The notes beneath the pieces are model-generated. The model made no database searches, was not told the DNA's origin, and worked only from the letters and a program-made list of their open reading frames with translations. From Rhodoferax sp. (GTDB lineage: Bacteria; Pseudomonadota; Gammaproteobacteria; Burkholderiales; Burkholderiaceae_C), in assembly GCA_020048795.1 (NCBI GenBank), contig JAIFMA010000209.1, positions 1 through 9,239 on the forward strand: a stretch of 9,239 nucleotides of DNA, read 5' to 3'. Shown here piece by piece: positions 1 to 5,637 of this stretch. Numbering within the stretch: the first letter of the stretch is position 1; every line of letters begins with the position of its first letter. Both the position numbers and the translations under genes were made by a program.

Positions 1-591
1 AACGTCGGCATCGTCCTGCTCAACCAGAAAAATCAGGTGTTTTGGGGCAAGCGTATCCGTACGCACTCTTGGCAGTTTCCGCAGGGCGGCATCGACCGGG
101 GTGAGACCCCAGAGCAAGCCATGATTCGGGAACTGCACGAAGAAGTTGGGCTGCAACGCGAACACGTTCGCATTGTGGCCCGCACCCGTGACTGGTTGCG
201 CTATGAGGTGCCGGACCGTTTCATACGCCGTGATTCACGCGGGTTTTACAGGGGCCAGAAGCAAATCTGGTTTTTGCTGCAGTTGGTGGGGCATGACTGG
301 GACTTGAACCTGCGCGCCACCAACCATCCCGAGTTTGATGCCTGGCGCTGGAACGACTACTGGGTGCCGCTGGAGGCCGTGGTGGAATTCAAGCGCGAGG
401 TTTATGTCACGGCGCTGACCGAATTGGCGCGGTATGTACCCCGCAATGACTATCGCAACCGTTTTTTGCGTCAGGGCATTCGTCCAATGGAGCCTGACCA
501 GCCCGGTGGTGACATGCCGGATCATTCTTTCGACATGCCACTTGGTGCAAGCTTTGAACCCGACCCACTTACAGGTAGCGAACATGTCTGA
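1..591 (+). CDS. rppH: RNA pyrophosphohydrolase RppH (Nudix), 5'-truncated by window edge
   Basis: RppH removes pyrophosphate from the 5' end of triphosphorylated mRNAs in the cytoplasm, which opens them to RNase E decay. The reading frame is open from base 1 (visible start NVGIVLLNQ); by comparison with the E. coli protein about nine residues and the true start lie outside the window, and the GTG at 37 is not the start. The Nudix box (G-x5-E-x7-REL-x-EEVGL) occupies visible residues 29-51, preceded by the family-typical HSWQFPQGG. Further on, GQKQIWFLLQLV and PEFDAWRWNDYW match the RppH-specific part of the fold. The roughly 50-residue C-terminal tail after the core is low in recognisable motifs, as is usual for betaproteobacterial members. 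The last eight bases overlap the next gene, implying co-transcription. Confidence 0.95.
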   Translation, partial: NVGIVLLNQKNQVFWGKRIRTHSWQFPQGGIDRGETPEQAMIRELHEEVGLQREHVRIVARTRDWLRYEVPDRFIRRDSRGFYRGQKQIWFLLQLVGHDWDLNLRATNHPEFDAWRWNDYWVPLEAVVEFKREVYVTALTELARYVPRNDYRNRFLRQGIRPMEPDQPGGDMPDHSFDMPLGASFEPDPLTGSEHV

Positions 592-1084
592 ATCCGCCAT
601 CATCAAAGGCATGCGTCGCCTGGGCCTGCTTTGGTTGCTCGCCTGTAGCCTGGCTGCCCATGCCGAGGCCATCACCCTGGACCCGGACTGGCAAGAATCT
701 GAAGCGCCGGCACCGCCGGTATTTCGTGCTGACAAGTTGCTGCCCCTGGAAATGCCGCCCTACGTCAGCCTGAAGTTTGGCGTTGACCCTGCTTCGTTGG
801 CCATCACCCCGGATGGCATCGTCCGGTATGTGGTGGTCGCCAGCAACTCAGGTGGGTCGGTCAGCGCCTTTTACGAAGGTATTCGTTGCGCCACCGGCGA
901 GGTCAAGGTCTATGCCCGCGCCACCGGTCCTGGCAGCTGGACCTCGGTCAAGGAGGCAAAATGGCGTGGGCTCAACGATAACCAGCCGTCAAAACATGCC
1001 CTTGTTTTCGCCCGCCAAGGTGCCTGCGTCGGTGCGACAGCCGTAGGCTCGGTCGCAGAGCTGATCCGGGCGATGAATAAATAG
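584..1084 (+). CDS. CNP1-like family exported protein
   Basis: This is a 166-residue protein of the CNP1-like family (small betaproteobacterial proteins of unknown role). The start chosen is the ATG at 584, with a weak AGG at 573-575 and an overlap with the rppH stop; an in-frame ATG at 611 would begin directly at the signal peptide but has its purine tract too close. Residues 10-27 form a signal peptide (positive MRR, hydrophobic core, AHA cleavage site); LLAC at 18-21 is a possible but imperfect lipobox, so a lipoprotein is not excluded. The mature part contains WQESEAPAPP, LKFGVDPASL, DGIVRYVVVA and AFYEGIRC, which I recognise as the family core, plus a second cysteine near the C-terminus that could pair with the first. 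Expected location is the periplasm or envelope. No enzymatic residues can be named. Confidence 0.82.
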   Translation: MSESAIIKGMRRLGLLWLLACSLAAHAEAITLDPDWQESEAPAPPVFRADKLLPLEMPPYVSLKFGVDPASLAITPDGIVRYVVVASNSGGSVSAFYEGIRCATGEVKVYARATGPGSWTSVKEAKWRGLNDNQPSKHALVFARQGACVGATAVGSVAELIRAMNK

Positions 1085-1094
1085 CGTTTGCGGA

Positions 1095-2231
1095 TCAGCG
1101 GCTAAGCACCAGATTGTCGCGGTGCACCATCTCCGGCTCGGCCATGTAACCCAGCAGTTTTTCAAAAACACTCGACGGCTTGCGACACAACAAACGCGCT
1201 TCGGCACTGGCGTAATTGGCTAGACCACGCGCCACCTCAACACCCTCGTCAGAGCGAATCGCAATCACATCACCGCGTGAAAACTCGCCTTCAACGGCCG
1301 TCATGCCGATCGGCAGCAGGCTGGAGCCACCGCTGCGCAATTTTTGTACTGCCCCGGCATCCACCGTGACCGAACCCCGCATCTGTAGATGATCGACCAT
1401 CCATTGCTTGCGCGCCTGGGTTTTCTGGGTCGGCGCCACCAGCAGCGTACCAATCGATTCACCCTGGCTCAAACGCAACAGCGCATCAGGCTCACGGCCC
1501 CAGGCAATCACGGTGGACGCACCAGACCCCGCTGCCCGCCTGGCTGCCAGTATCTTGGTAATCATGCCACCTCGGCCCAGGCTGGAGCCAACCCCGCCCG
1601 CCATGGCTTCAAGGGCCGGGTTGCCAGCTTGCGCCACATGCACAAACTGTGCGCCCGGGTCTTTGCGCGGGTCAGCGGTGTACAGGCCTTTTTGGTCGGT
1701 CAAAATCACCAATGCATCGGCCTCCACCAGATTGGCCACCAAGGCACCCAGCGTGTCGTTGTCGCCAAACTTGATCTCGTCGTTGACCACCGTGTCGTTT
1801 TCATTGATGACCGGCAACACACCGAGCTTGAGTAGCGTCAGCAGGGTGGAGCGGGCGTTCAGATAGCGCTCGCGGTCTGCCAGGTCGGCATGCGTCAACA
1901 GCACCTGGGCGCTACCCAAACCATTTTCACGCAGCTTGGTTTCGTACATTTGAGCCAGACCCATCTGGCCGACGGCAGCAGCAGCCTGCAGTTCGCTGAT
2001 GGCGCTTGGACGGGTGGTCCAGCCCAGGCGTTTCATGCCCTCGGCAATGGCTCCGCTGGAAACCATGATGACTTCGCGGCCCTGGCGCACCAGCAAAGAC
2101 ATCTGGCGGCACCATTCACCAATGGCCGCTTCATCCAGCCCCCGCCCCTCGTTAGTGACCAGGCTGGAGCCCACCTTGACCACCACGCGACGCGCATCGC
2201 GCAAGATGGAAGCATCAAATTTTTGTGTCAT
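1095..2231 (-). CDS. proB: Glutamate 5-kinase ProB with C-terminal PUA domain
   Basis: ProB phosphorylates L-glutamate with ATP to gamma-glutamyl phosphate, the first and feedback-controlled step of proline synthesis. The 378-residue protein has the amino-acid kinase domain at about residues 14-260 (VVKVGSS 17-23, VSSGAI 57-62, INENDTV 142-148, FGDNDTL 155-161, ILTDQKGLY 176-184, GRGGMITK 219-226 with the conserved lysine) and a PUA domain at about 280-365. Length is close to the usual 370 or so. It lies 51 bp after obg on the same strand, so it is probably read from the obg transcript; the short gap is mostly an AT-rich repeat and the Shine-Dalgarno is weak. Its 3' end is only 10 bp from the convergent CNP1-like gene. 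proA is not in the window. Confidence 0.97.
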   Translation of the reverse strand: MTQKFDASILRDARRVVVKVGSSLVTNEGRGLDEAAIGEWCRQMSLLVRQGREVIMVSSGAIAEGMKRLGWTTRPSAISELQAAAAVGQMGLAQMYETKLRENGLGSAQVLLTHADLADRERYLNARSTLLTLLKLGVLPVINENDTVVNDEIKFGDNDTLGALVANLVEADALVILTDQKGLYTADPRKDPGAQFVHVAQAGNPALEAMAGGVGSSLGRGGMITKILAARRAAGSGASTVIAWGREPDALLRLSQGESIGTLLVAPTQKTQARKQWMVDHLQMRGSVTVDAGAVQKLRSGGSSLLPIGMTAVEGEFSRGDVIAIRSDEGVEVARGLANYASAEARLLCRKPSSVFEKLLGYMAEPEMVHRDNLVLSR

Positions 2232-2239
2232 TTCAGGCT

Positions 2240-2285
2240 CAAACCCTTATCTTATAAGCGCAAGCAGCTATTTATAATATAGCTA
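2240..2285 (-). repeat. AT-rich dispersed-type repeat, copy 1, between obg and proB
   Basis: On the minus strand this stretch carries ATAGCTgcttGCGC (opposite 2258-2271), which matches ATAGCTatcaGCGC inside the oxidoreductase gene at 6041-6054, with looser similarity beyond. It also contains a perfect 6-7-6 inverted repeat, AGCTAT (2266-2271) and ATAGCT (2279-2284), whose outer arm includes bases of the obg TAG stop (2283-2285). The segment is much more AT-rich than the flanking genes. From memory, elements with AAGCGCAAGCAGCTAT-type cores are scattered through Comamonadaceae genomes; that family link is recalled, not computed. It forms most of the obg-proB spacer and the proB leader. Confidence 0.6.
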
Positions 2286-3359
2286 TCCGATGACATCACC
2301 GTTGACGATAAAACGCGGGTCAATCACCTCTGGGGCCTGCTGTTTCTTTTGTTCGGTGCTGATGTGCTGGTAAATTATCTTGATCAGCGACTCACACCCC
2401 TCACGTGTCAGGGCCGAAATCTCGAACACCGGACCCTTGTGCTTGAATCGCTTGACAAAGTCTTTTACCAGCGCCGCGCGATCCTCCAAGGGCACCATAT
2501 CAAGCTTGTTCAGCACCAGCCAGCGCGGCTTGCTGTAGAGCGCCGGGTCGTACTTTTTCAGCTCATTCACAATCGCCTTGGCCTGCTTGACAGTATCAAT
2601 CGCGTTGTCAAAAGGTGCCATATCGACCACATGCAGCAGCAATCGGGTGCGCTGCAAATGGCGCAAAAACAAATGCCCCAAACCAGCACCCTCAGAGGCC
2701 CCTTCGATCAGGCCCGGCAAATCTGCCACCACAAAACTTTGCTCCGGCCCAACCCGGACCACGCCCAGATTCGGATGCAGCGTGGTAAATGGGTAATCGG
2801 CAATACGCGGCCGGGCGTTGGAGATAGCGGTAATCAGCGTTGATTTGCCCGCATTGGGCATGCCCAGCAAGCCGACATCGGCCAGTACCTTGAGTTCAAG
2901 CTTGAGATTGCGTTTTTCGCCTGGCCAACCAGGGGTTTTTTGCCGGGGTGCCCGGTTGATGGCACTCTTGTAGCGCAAATTGCCAAAACCACCATCGCCA
3001 CCTTTTGCGATGGTGATCACTTCGCCGGGTTTGAGCAATTCAAACAGGATCTCTCCGGTTTCAGCGTCAGTGATGATCGTGCCGACCGGCATTTTGAGGG
3101 TAATGTCGTCACCGGCGGCACCAAACATGTCAGAACCCATGCCGTGCTGACCACGCCGGGCATCATGGCGCCGGGAGAACCGATAGTCGACCAACGTGTT
3201 CAGATTCTCGTCTGCTATCGCAAAAACATGCCCGCCCCGTCCACCATCACCCCCGTTGGGCCCACCAAATTCCTTGTACTTTTCATGCCGAAAAGACACG
3301 CATCCAGCACCACCATCTCCGGCAGAGACATCAATGTAGGCTTCGTCAACGAATTTCAT
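2283..3359 (-). CDS. obg: Obg/CgtA GTPase, 50S ribosome assembly
   Basis: Obg is an essential GTPase that binds the 50S subunit and links ribosome maturation to ppGpp. The start at 3359 gives MKFVDEAYIDV, the canonical Obg beginning; a longer in-frame ATG at 3401 would add 14 residues with no family support. The 358-residue protein has the glycine-rich Obg fold at about residues 1-158 and the G domain after it: G1 GMPNAGKS 166-173, switch I FTTL 191-194, G3 DLPG 213-216, G4 NKLD 284-287, G5 SALT 315-318. The short tail is typical of proteobacterial Obg, though the last residues (NGDVIG, then TAG) run into an AT-rich repeat that supplies the stop. It follows rpmA after a 125-bp gap containing a terminator, so its expression is probably partly separate. 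No strong Shine-Dalgarno is visible. Confidence 0.97.
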   Translation of the reverse strand: MKFVDEAYIDVSAGDGGAGCVSFRHEKYKEFGGPNGGDGGRGGHVFAIADENLNTLVDYRFSRRHDARRGQHGMGSDMFGAAGDDITLKMPVGTIITDAETGEILFELLKPGEVITIAKGGDGGFGNLRYKSAINRAPRQKTPGWPGEKRNLKLELKVLADVGLLGMPNAGKSTLITAISNARPRIADYPFTTLHPNLGVVRVGPEQSFVVADLPGLIEGASEGAGLGHLFLRHLQRTRLLLHVVDMAPFDNAIDTVKQAKAIVNELKKYDPALYSKPRWLVLNKLDMVPLEDRAALVKDFVKRFKHKGPVFEISALTREGCESLIKIIYQHISTEQKKQQAPEVIDPRFIVNGDVIG

Positions 3360-3436
3360 GGGTTCAGTCAGTTGAGGACAGAGCAAGTGATCAGGCAACA
3401 CTCAGCGAAAGGTCTGTCCCGCAATATCTCAGAAAC

Positions 3437-3461
3437 AAAAAACCCCGCGGCGTGCGCAGGG
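3437..3461 (-). terminator. Intrinsic terminator after rplU-rpmA
   Basis: Read on the minus strand, a stem CCCTGCG / CGCGGGG (7 bp with one T-G wobble, 5-base loop CACGC) is followed at once by six T residues (opposite 3437-3442). It begins 23 bp after the rpmA stop. It should end or attenuate transcripts of the two ribosomal protein genes before obg. Confidence 0.82.
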
Positions 3462-3484
3462 TCTCGGGGGCGAACGCCGGCCGG

Positions 3485-3745
3485 TTAAGCGGCGGCCGTC
3501 ACACTCACGGTTTGGCGATTGAGTGCGCCCTTGACCGCAAAAGACACATGACCTTCAGTCAACGCAAAAAGCGTATGGTCTTTGCCGATACCAACATTGG
3601 TGCCAGGGTGAAATTGTGTGCCTCGCTGACGAACAATGATCGAGCCAGCACTGATCAGTTGGCCACCGTACATCTTCACACCGAGCATTTTGGGCTTGGA
3701 ATCGCGCCCATTTCGCGTTGAGCCGCCGCCTTTTTTATGTGCCAT
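3485..3745 (-). CDS. rpmA: 50S ribosomal protein L27
   Basis: L27 is an 86-residue large-subunit protein whose flexible N-terminus reaches the peptidyl transferase centre and helps place tRNA. The sequence begins MAHKKGGGSTRNGRDSK and continues with KMYGGQ, the GSIIVRQRGTQFHPG block and VGIGKDHTLFAL, all diagnostic. There is no N-terminal extension of the kind that is cleaved off in Firmicutes. The start has a purine-rich AGAAAGAGA just upstream. It follows rplU by 15 bp and is followed by an intrinsic terminator. Confidence 0.98.
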   Translation of the reverse strand: MAHKKGGGSTRNGRDSKPKMLGVKMYGGQLISAGSIIVRQRGTQFHPGTNVGIGKDHTLFALTEGHVSFAVKGALNRQTVSVTAAA

Positions 3746-3760
3746 GATTCTCTTTCTGTA

Positions 3761-4072
3761 TCAGACCGCAATCGCGCCAACCAGCAGCTCAGTAAACTGT
3801 TGACGGTGCCCTTGACGTTTTTGATAGTGCTTGCGACGGCGCATTTTAAAAATGCTGACCTTGTCGTGTTTGCCATGCGCCACCACTGTGACGCTCACTG
3901 TTGCACCGGACACCAAGGGTGTACCCACCTTCAACTCTGCGCCGCTACCGACTGCCAGAACCTGGTCGAACACAATCTCTTGGCCAACGTCCGCAGCAAT
4001 CTGTTCTACTTTAATTTTTTCGCCTGCAGCAACCCTGTATTGTTTGCCACCGGTTTTTATGACCGCGTACAT
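3761..4072 (-). CDS. rplU: 50S ribosomal protein L21
   Basis: L21 binds 23S rRNA in the large subunit. The 103-residue length equals that of E. coli L21. The start MYAVIKTGGKQYRV is canonical, and the C-terminal RNA-binding signature is present at residues 74-90 (KMRRRKHYQKRQGHRQ). The ATG at 4072 is chosen over upstream in-frame starts because of this family start and a GAGG Shine-Dalgarno five bases before it. It is the first gene of the rplU-rpmA unit, with a promoter-like site 50-80 bp upstream. Confidence 0.98.
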   Translation of the reverse strand: MYAVIKTGGKQYRVAAGEKIKVEQIAADVGQEIVFDQVLAVGSGAELKVGTPLVSGATVSVTVVAHGKHDKVSIFKMRRRKHYQKRQGHRQQFTELLVGAIAV

Positions 4073-4093
4073 AGGAACCTCTTCGATATGAAT

Positions 4094-4117
4094 CTCCGCA
4101 AACGAATTTTCGCAGAG
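4094..4117 (-). promoter_or_regulatory. Hairpin in the rplU leader
   Basis: On the minus strand CTCTGC and GCGGAG can pair (6 bp, one T-G wobble) around a 12-base AT-rich loop, just downstream of the predicted transcription start and about 20 bases before the rplU start codon. Its position would suit a leader control element, but I recognise no described L21 leader motif, so this is only a candidate. Confidence 0.3.
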
Positions 4118-4123
4118 CCCGGC

Positions 4124-4151
4124 ATTATGGCACAAATGCTGCCATGGTCGG
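4124..4151 (-). promoter_or_regulatory. Sigma-70-type promoter for rplU-rpmA
   Basis: On the minus strand CCGACC (opposite 4146-4151, keeping the GAC core of TTGACA) is followed after 16 bp by CATAAT (opposite 4124-4129, 5 of 6 to TATAAT). The bases just after the -10 are GCCGGGC, a GC-rich discriminator typical of stringently controlled ribosomal promoters. Predicted leader length is about 45 bases. Confidence 0.55.
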
Positions 4152-4246
4152 CTGTGCACCCTGGCCCGCACAAGTCCATGCAAGGAGCGTTTGAGTGCTG
4201 GCGCAGAGGGCGAGCGATGCGTGTAGTGTGATTATTTGGAAGGAGA

Positions 4247-4265
4247 TGCGTGCTACTGGCACGCA
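4247..4265. other. Perfect 7-bp inverted repeat
   Basis: TGCGTGC and GCACGCA flank a 5-base loop. No T tract follows on either strand, so it is not a standard intrinsic terminator; it could be a protein-binding dyad or the leftover of one. It lies about 95 bp upstream of the predicted rplU -35 box. Confidence 0.35.
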
Positions 4266-4362
4266 CCGGATGGAGCCGGACATGGCCATAGGCGCAAGCA
4301 CAACGCCGTCCCCGGGGGGCGGCTGACACTCGGTCAGTGGTGTTTTGCGTTGGCTGCTCGCG

Positions 4363-4479
4363 CTAAAGCCCCAGCGTCTGCAGTACTTTGTTCGCGTCCG
4401 CATCTATCGCCTGCAAGCGCGCAAACAACGTCTGCGCCTCGGTGTCGCTCAATACCATCATCTTGACTTCCAGTCGTGG
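4363..4479 (-). pseudogene. Unidentified coding-like tail, possible gene remnant or 32-residue ORF
   Basis: On the minus strand an open frame runs from just after a TGA (opposite 4480-4482) to a TAG (opposite 4363-4365). From the tandem ATG codons at 4461 it would encode 32 residues, MMVLSDTEAQ at the start and ANKVLQTLGL at the end. The translation is amphipathic and natural-looking, and third codon positions are mostly G or C, as expected for coding DNA of this genome. In the same frame upstream of the TGA the translation reads NPFAHPA, suggesting the frame once continued. I do not recognise the family. It could be the C-terminal end of a decayed gene, a real small protein, or chance. Confidence 0.3.
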
Positions 4480-4533
4480 TCATGCCGGGTGCGCAAAAGG
4501 GTTGACTGGGTTAAACAAGAGGCTGCAACAGGG

Positions 4534-4562
4534 TTTTAACAAGCACTAAAAAAGCAGATAAT
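4534..4562 (+). promoter_or_regulatory. Possible promoter of the LysR-type regulator
   Basis: GATAAT (4557-4562, 5 of 6 to the -10 consensus) sits 17 bp after a poor -35 TTTTAA (4534-4539) in a locally AT-rich stretch 30 bp before the start codon. A weak -35 would suit an autoregulated LysR gene. Confidence 0.3.
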
Positions 4563-4592
4563 TTCACATCATTCATCTTAAAAAAACTGATC

Positions 4593-5477
4593 ATGAGCAC
4601 ACCCTTCAACTACAAACATCTGTACTACTTCTGGGTCGTCGCCAAAGAAGGTGGCATCTCGCGGGCGGCTGACAAACTCGACATGGCGGTACAAACTGTC
4701 AGTGCACAGGTGCGAGAGCTTGAGCGTTCGCTGGGTTACGCCCTGTTGAAACCCGCCGGGCGCGGACTGGTGCTGACCGATGCGGGACTGGCAGCGATGC
4801 AGCAGGCGGATCAAATTTTCCAGTTGGGTGAAAGCTTGCCGGCACGGGTGCGCGATGCCGTCAGCACGCCAAGCATTCGCCTGGCCGTGGGTGTTTGTGA
4901 CGGGCTGCCCAAGCTGGTGGTGCGCCGCCTGCTACAGCCAGTCATTCTGGAGCCAAACCTGCGGTTGCTGTGTCATGAAGGCAATCTGGACGATCTGCTG
5001 GGCGACCTGGCCCTGCATCGCTTGGACCTGGTGCTGTCAGATAGACCGGCCCCAGCCAACCCCAATATCAAGCTCTATAACCATGCCATGGGGTCGTCCG
5101 CCATGGCCTGGTATGGCACCAGCGACTGGGTGGCTGCCGCGGGCGAAAAATTTCCAGCAACCCTGGCCGATGTGCCCCTGCTGTTGCCCACAGCACACAC
5201 TGCCGTTCGGGCTCGCCTGGACCACTGGTTTGAACAACGCGCCATGCGGCCACGCATTGTGGGCGAGTTTGAGGACAGCGCCCTGCTGAAAACCTTTGGT
5301 GCCAGCGGCATGGGTATTTTCCCGGCAGCAGTGTGGGCGCATGACGATCTGCTGGCCCATTACGCGGTGCAGCGATTGGGCCCCTGTGAGGGGGTAACCG
5401 AGCACTTTTTTGCCATCGGCACCGAAAAGAAAGTGCATCACCCGCTGGTGCAGCGGCTGCTTCAACCTGCGTTGTAA
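4593..5477 (+). CDS. nhaR: LysR-family regulator, NhaR-type
   Basis: This is a 294-residue LysR-type DNA-binding regulator. The winged helix-turn-helix is at about residues 6-63 (NYKHLYYFWVVAKEG, then GISRAADKLDMAVQTVSAQV as recognition part). The effector domain follows, with GVCDGLPKLVVRRLL (100-114), the LxCxEG-like LLCHEG (125-130), LHRLDLVLSD (141-150), FPATLADVPLLLP (187-199) and GEFEDSALLKTFGA (224-237). These blocks match E. coli NhaR, the Na+-responsive activator of nhaA, more closely than other LysR types. No antiporter gene is present; the neighbour 160 bp downstream in the same direction is a GMC oxidoreductase, the likely target. The start is chosen for the family-typical N-terminus; the Shine-Dalgarno is poor. 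The real inducer is unknown, and NhaR-like names are often carried over without evidence for sodium sensing. Confidence 0.85.
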   Translation: MSTPFNYKHLYYFWVVAKEGGISRAADKLDMAVQTVSAQVRELERSLGYALLKPAGRGLVLTDAGLAAMQQADQIFQLGESLPARVRDAVSTPSIRLAVGVCDGLPKLVVRRLLQPVILEPNLRLLCHEGNLDDLLGDLALHRLDLVLSDRPAPANPNIKLYNHAMGSSAMAWYGTSDWVAAAGEKFPATLADVPLLLPTAHTAVRARLDHWFEQRAMRPRIVGEFEDSALLKTFGASGMGIFPAAVWAHDDLLAHYAVQRLGPCEGVTEHFFAIGTEKKVHHPLVQRLLQPAL

Positions 5478-5538
5478 CAGCCTTGGTTTTTCTTTATTCC
5501 TGGTCTGCTCGCAGATGAAGCCAACAGCCGTGGCCGAA

Positions 5539-5557
5539 TCAGCAAAATTTCTGCTGA
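5539..5557. promoter_or_regulatory. Dyad operator candidate upstream of the GMC oxidoreductase gene
   Basis: TCAGCA-N7-TGCTGA is a perfect 6-bp inverted repeat with an AT-rich centre, ending 80 bp before the oxidoreductase start in the 160-bp gap behind the LysR gene. The place, length and symmetry suit binding by the adjacent LysR-type regulator, although the strict T-N11-A form is not met at the symmetric positions. Confidence 0.4.
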
Positions 5558-5637
5558 CCCAATCACGATGCGGCAGAATGCTCTGGTTGAGCGCGGCAAG
5601 GGCTGTTGTGTCGCTTGACAGAAAGTGACTCCCTCTC

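Larger units (their letters stand above)
4073..4592. other. 520-bp region between rplU and the LysR gene with no complete gene
   Basis: This stretch holds the rplU leader and promoter (4073-4151), a 7-bp hairpin (4247-4265), a coding-like but interrupted reading frame on the minus strand (4363-4479), and an AT-rich leader before the LysR gene (about 4530-4592). I see no tRNA or other RNA gene. In many betaproteobacteria ispB lies divergent to rplU; it is not here. Confidence 0.6.

Noticed and set aside
434..583. Upstream extension of the CNP1-like gene to a start at 434
   Set aside because: It would overlap rppH by more than 150 bases and place about 50 unrelated residues before an obvious signal peptide; ATG 584 fits.
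235..735. Long minus-strand open frame opposite rppH and the CNP1-like gene
   Set aside because: It is a shadow of two well-supported genes on the other strand, with no recognisable domain.
3360..3401. Longer Obg start giving 14 extra residues
   Set aside because: Obg proteins begin at MKFVDEA; the extra residues have no family support.
4323..4337. CTGAC-N5-GTCAG near 4330 as a terminator
   Set aside because: The stem is only 5 bp and no proper T tract follows on either strand.
4073..4592. tRNA or small RNA gene in the largest gap
   Set aside because: No cloverleaf arms, T-loop motif or convincing promoter-hairpin-T-tract unit could be found by eye.
5515..5628. 37-codon + strand ORF in the gap between the LysR and GMC genes
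   Set aside because: No ribosome binding site, no recognised family, and it covers the likely operator region.
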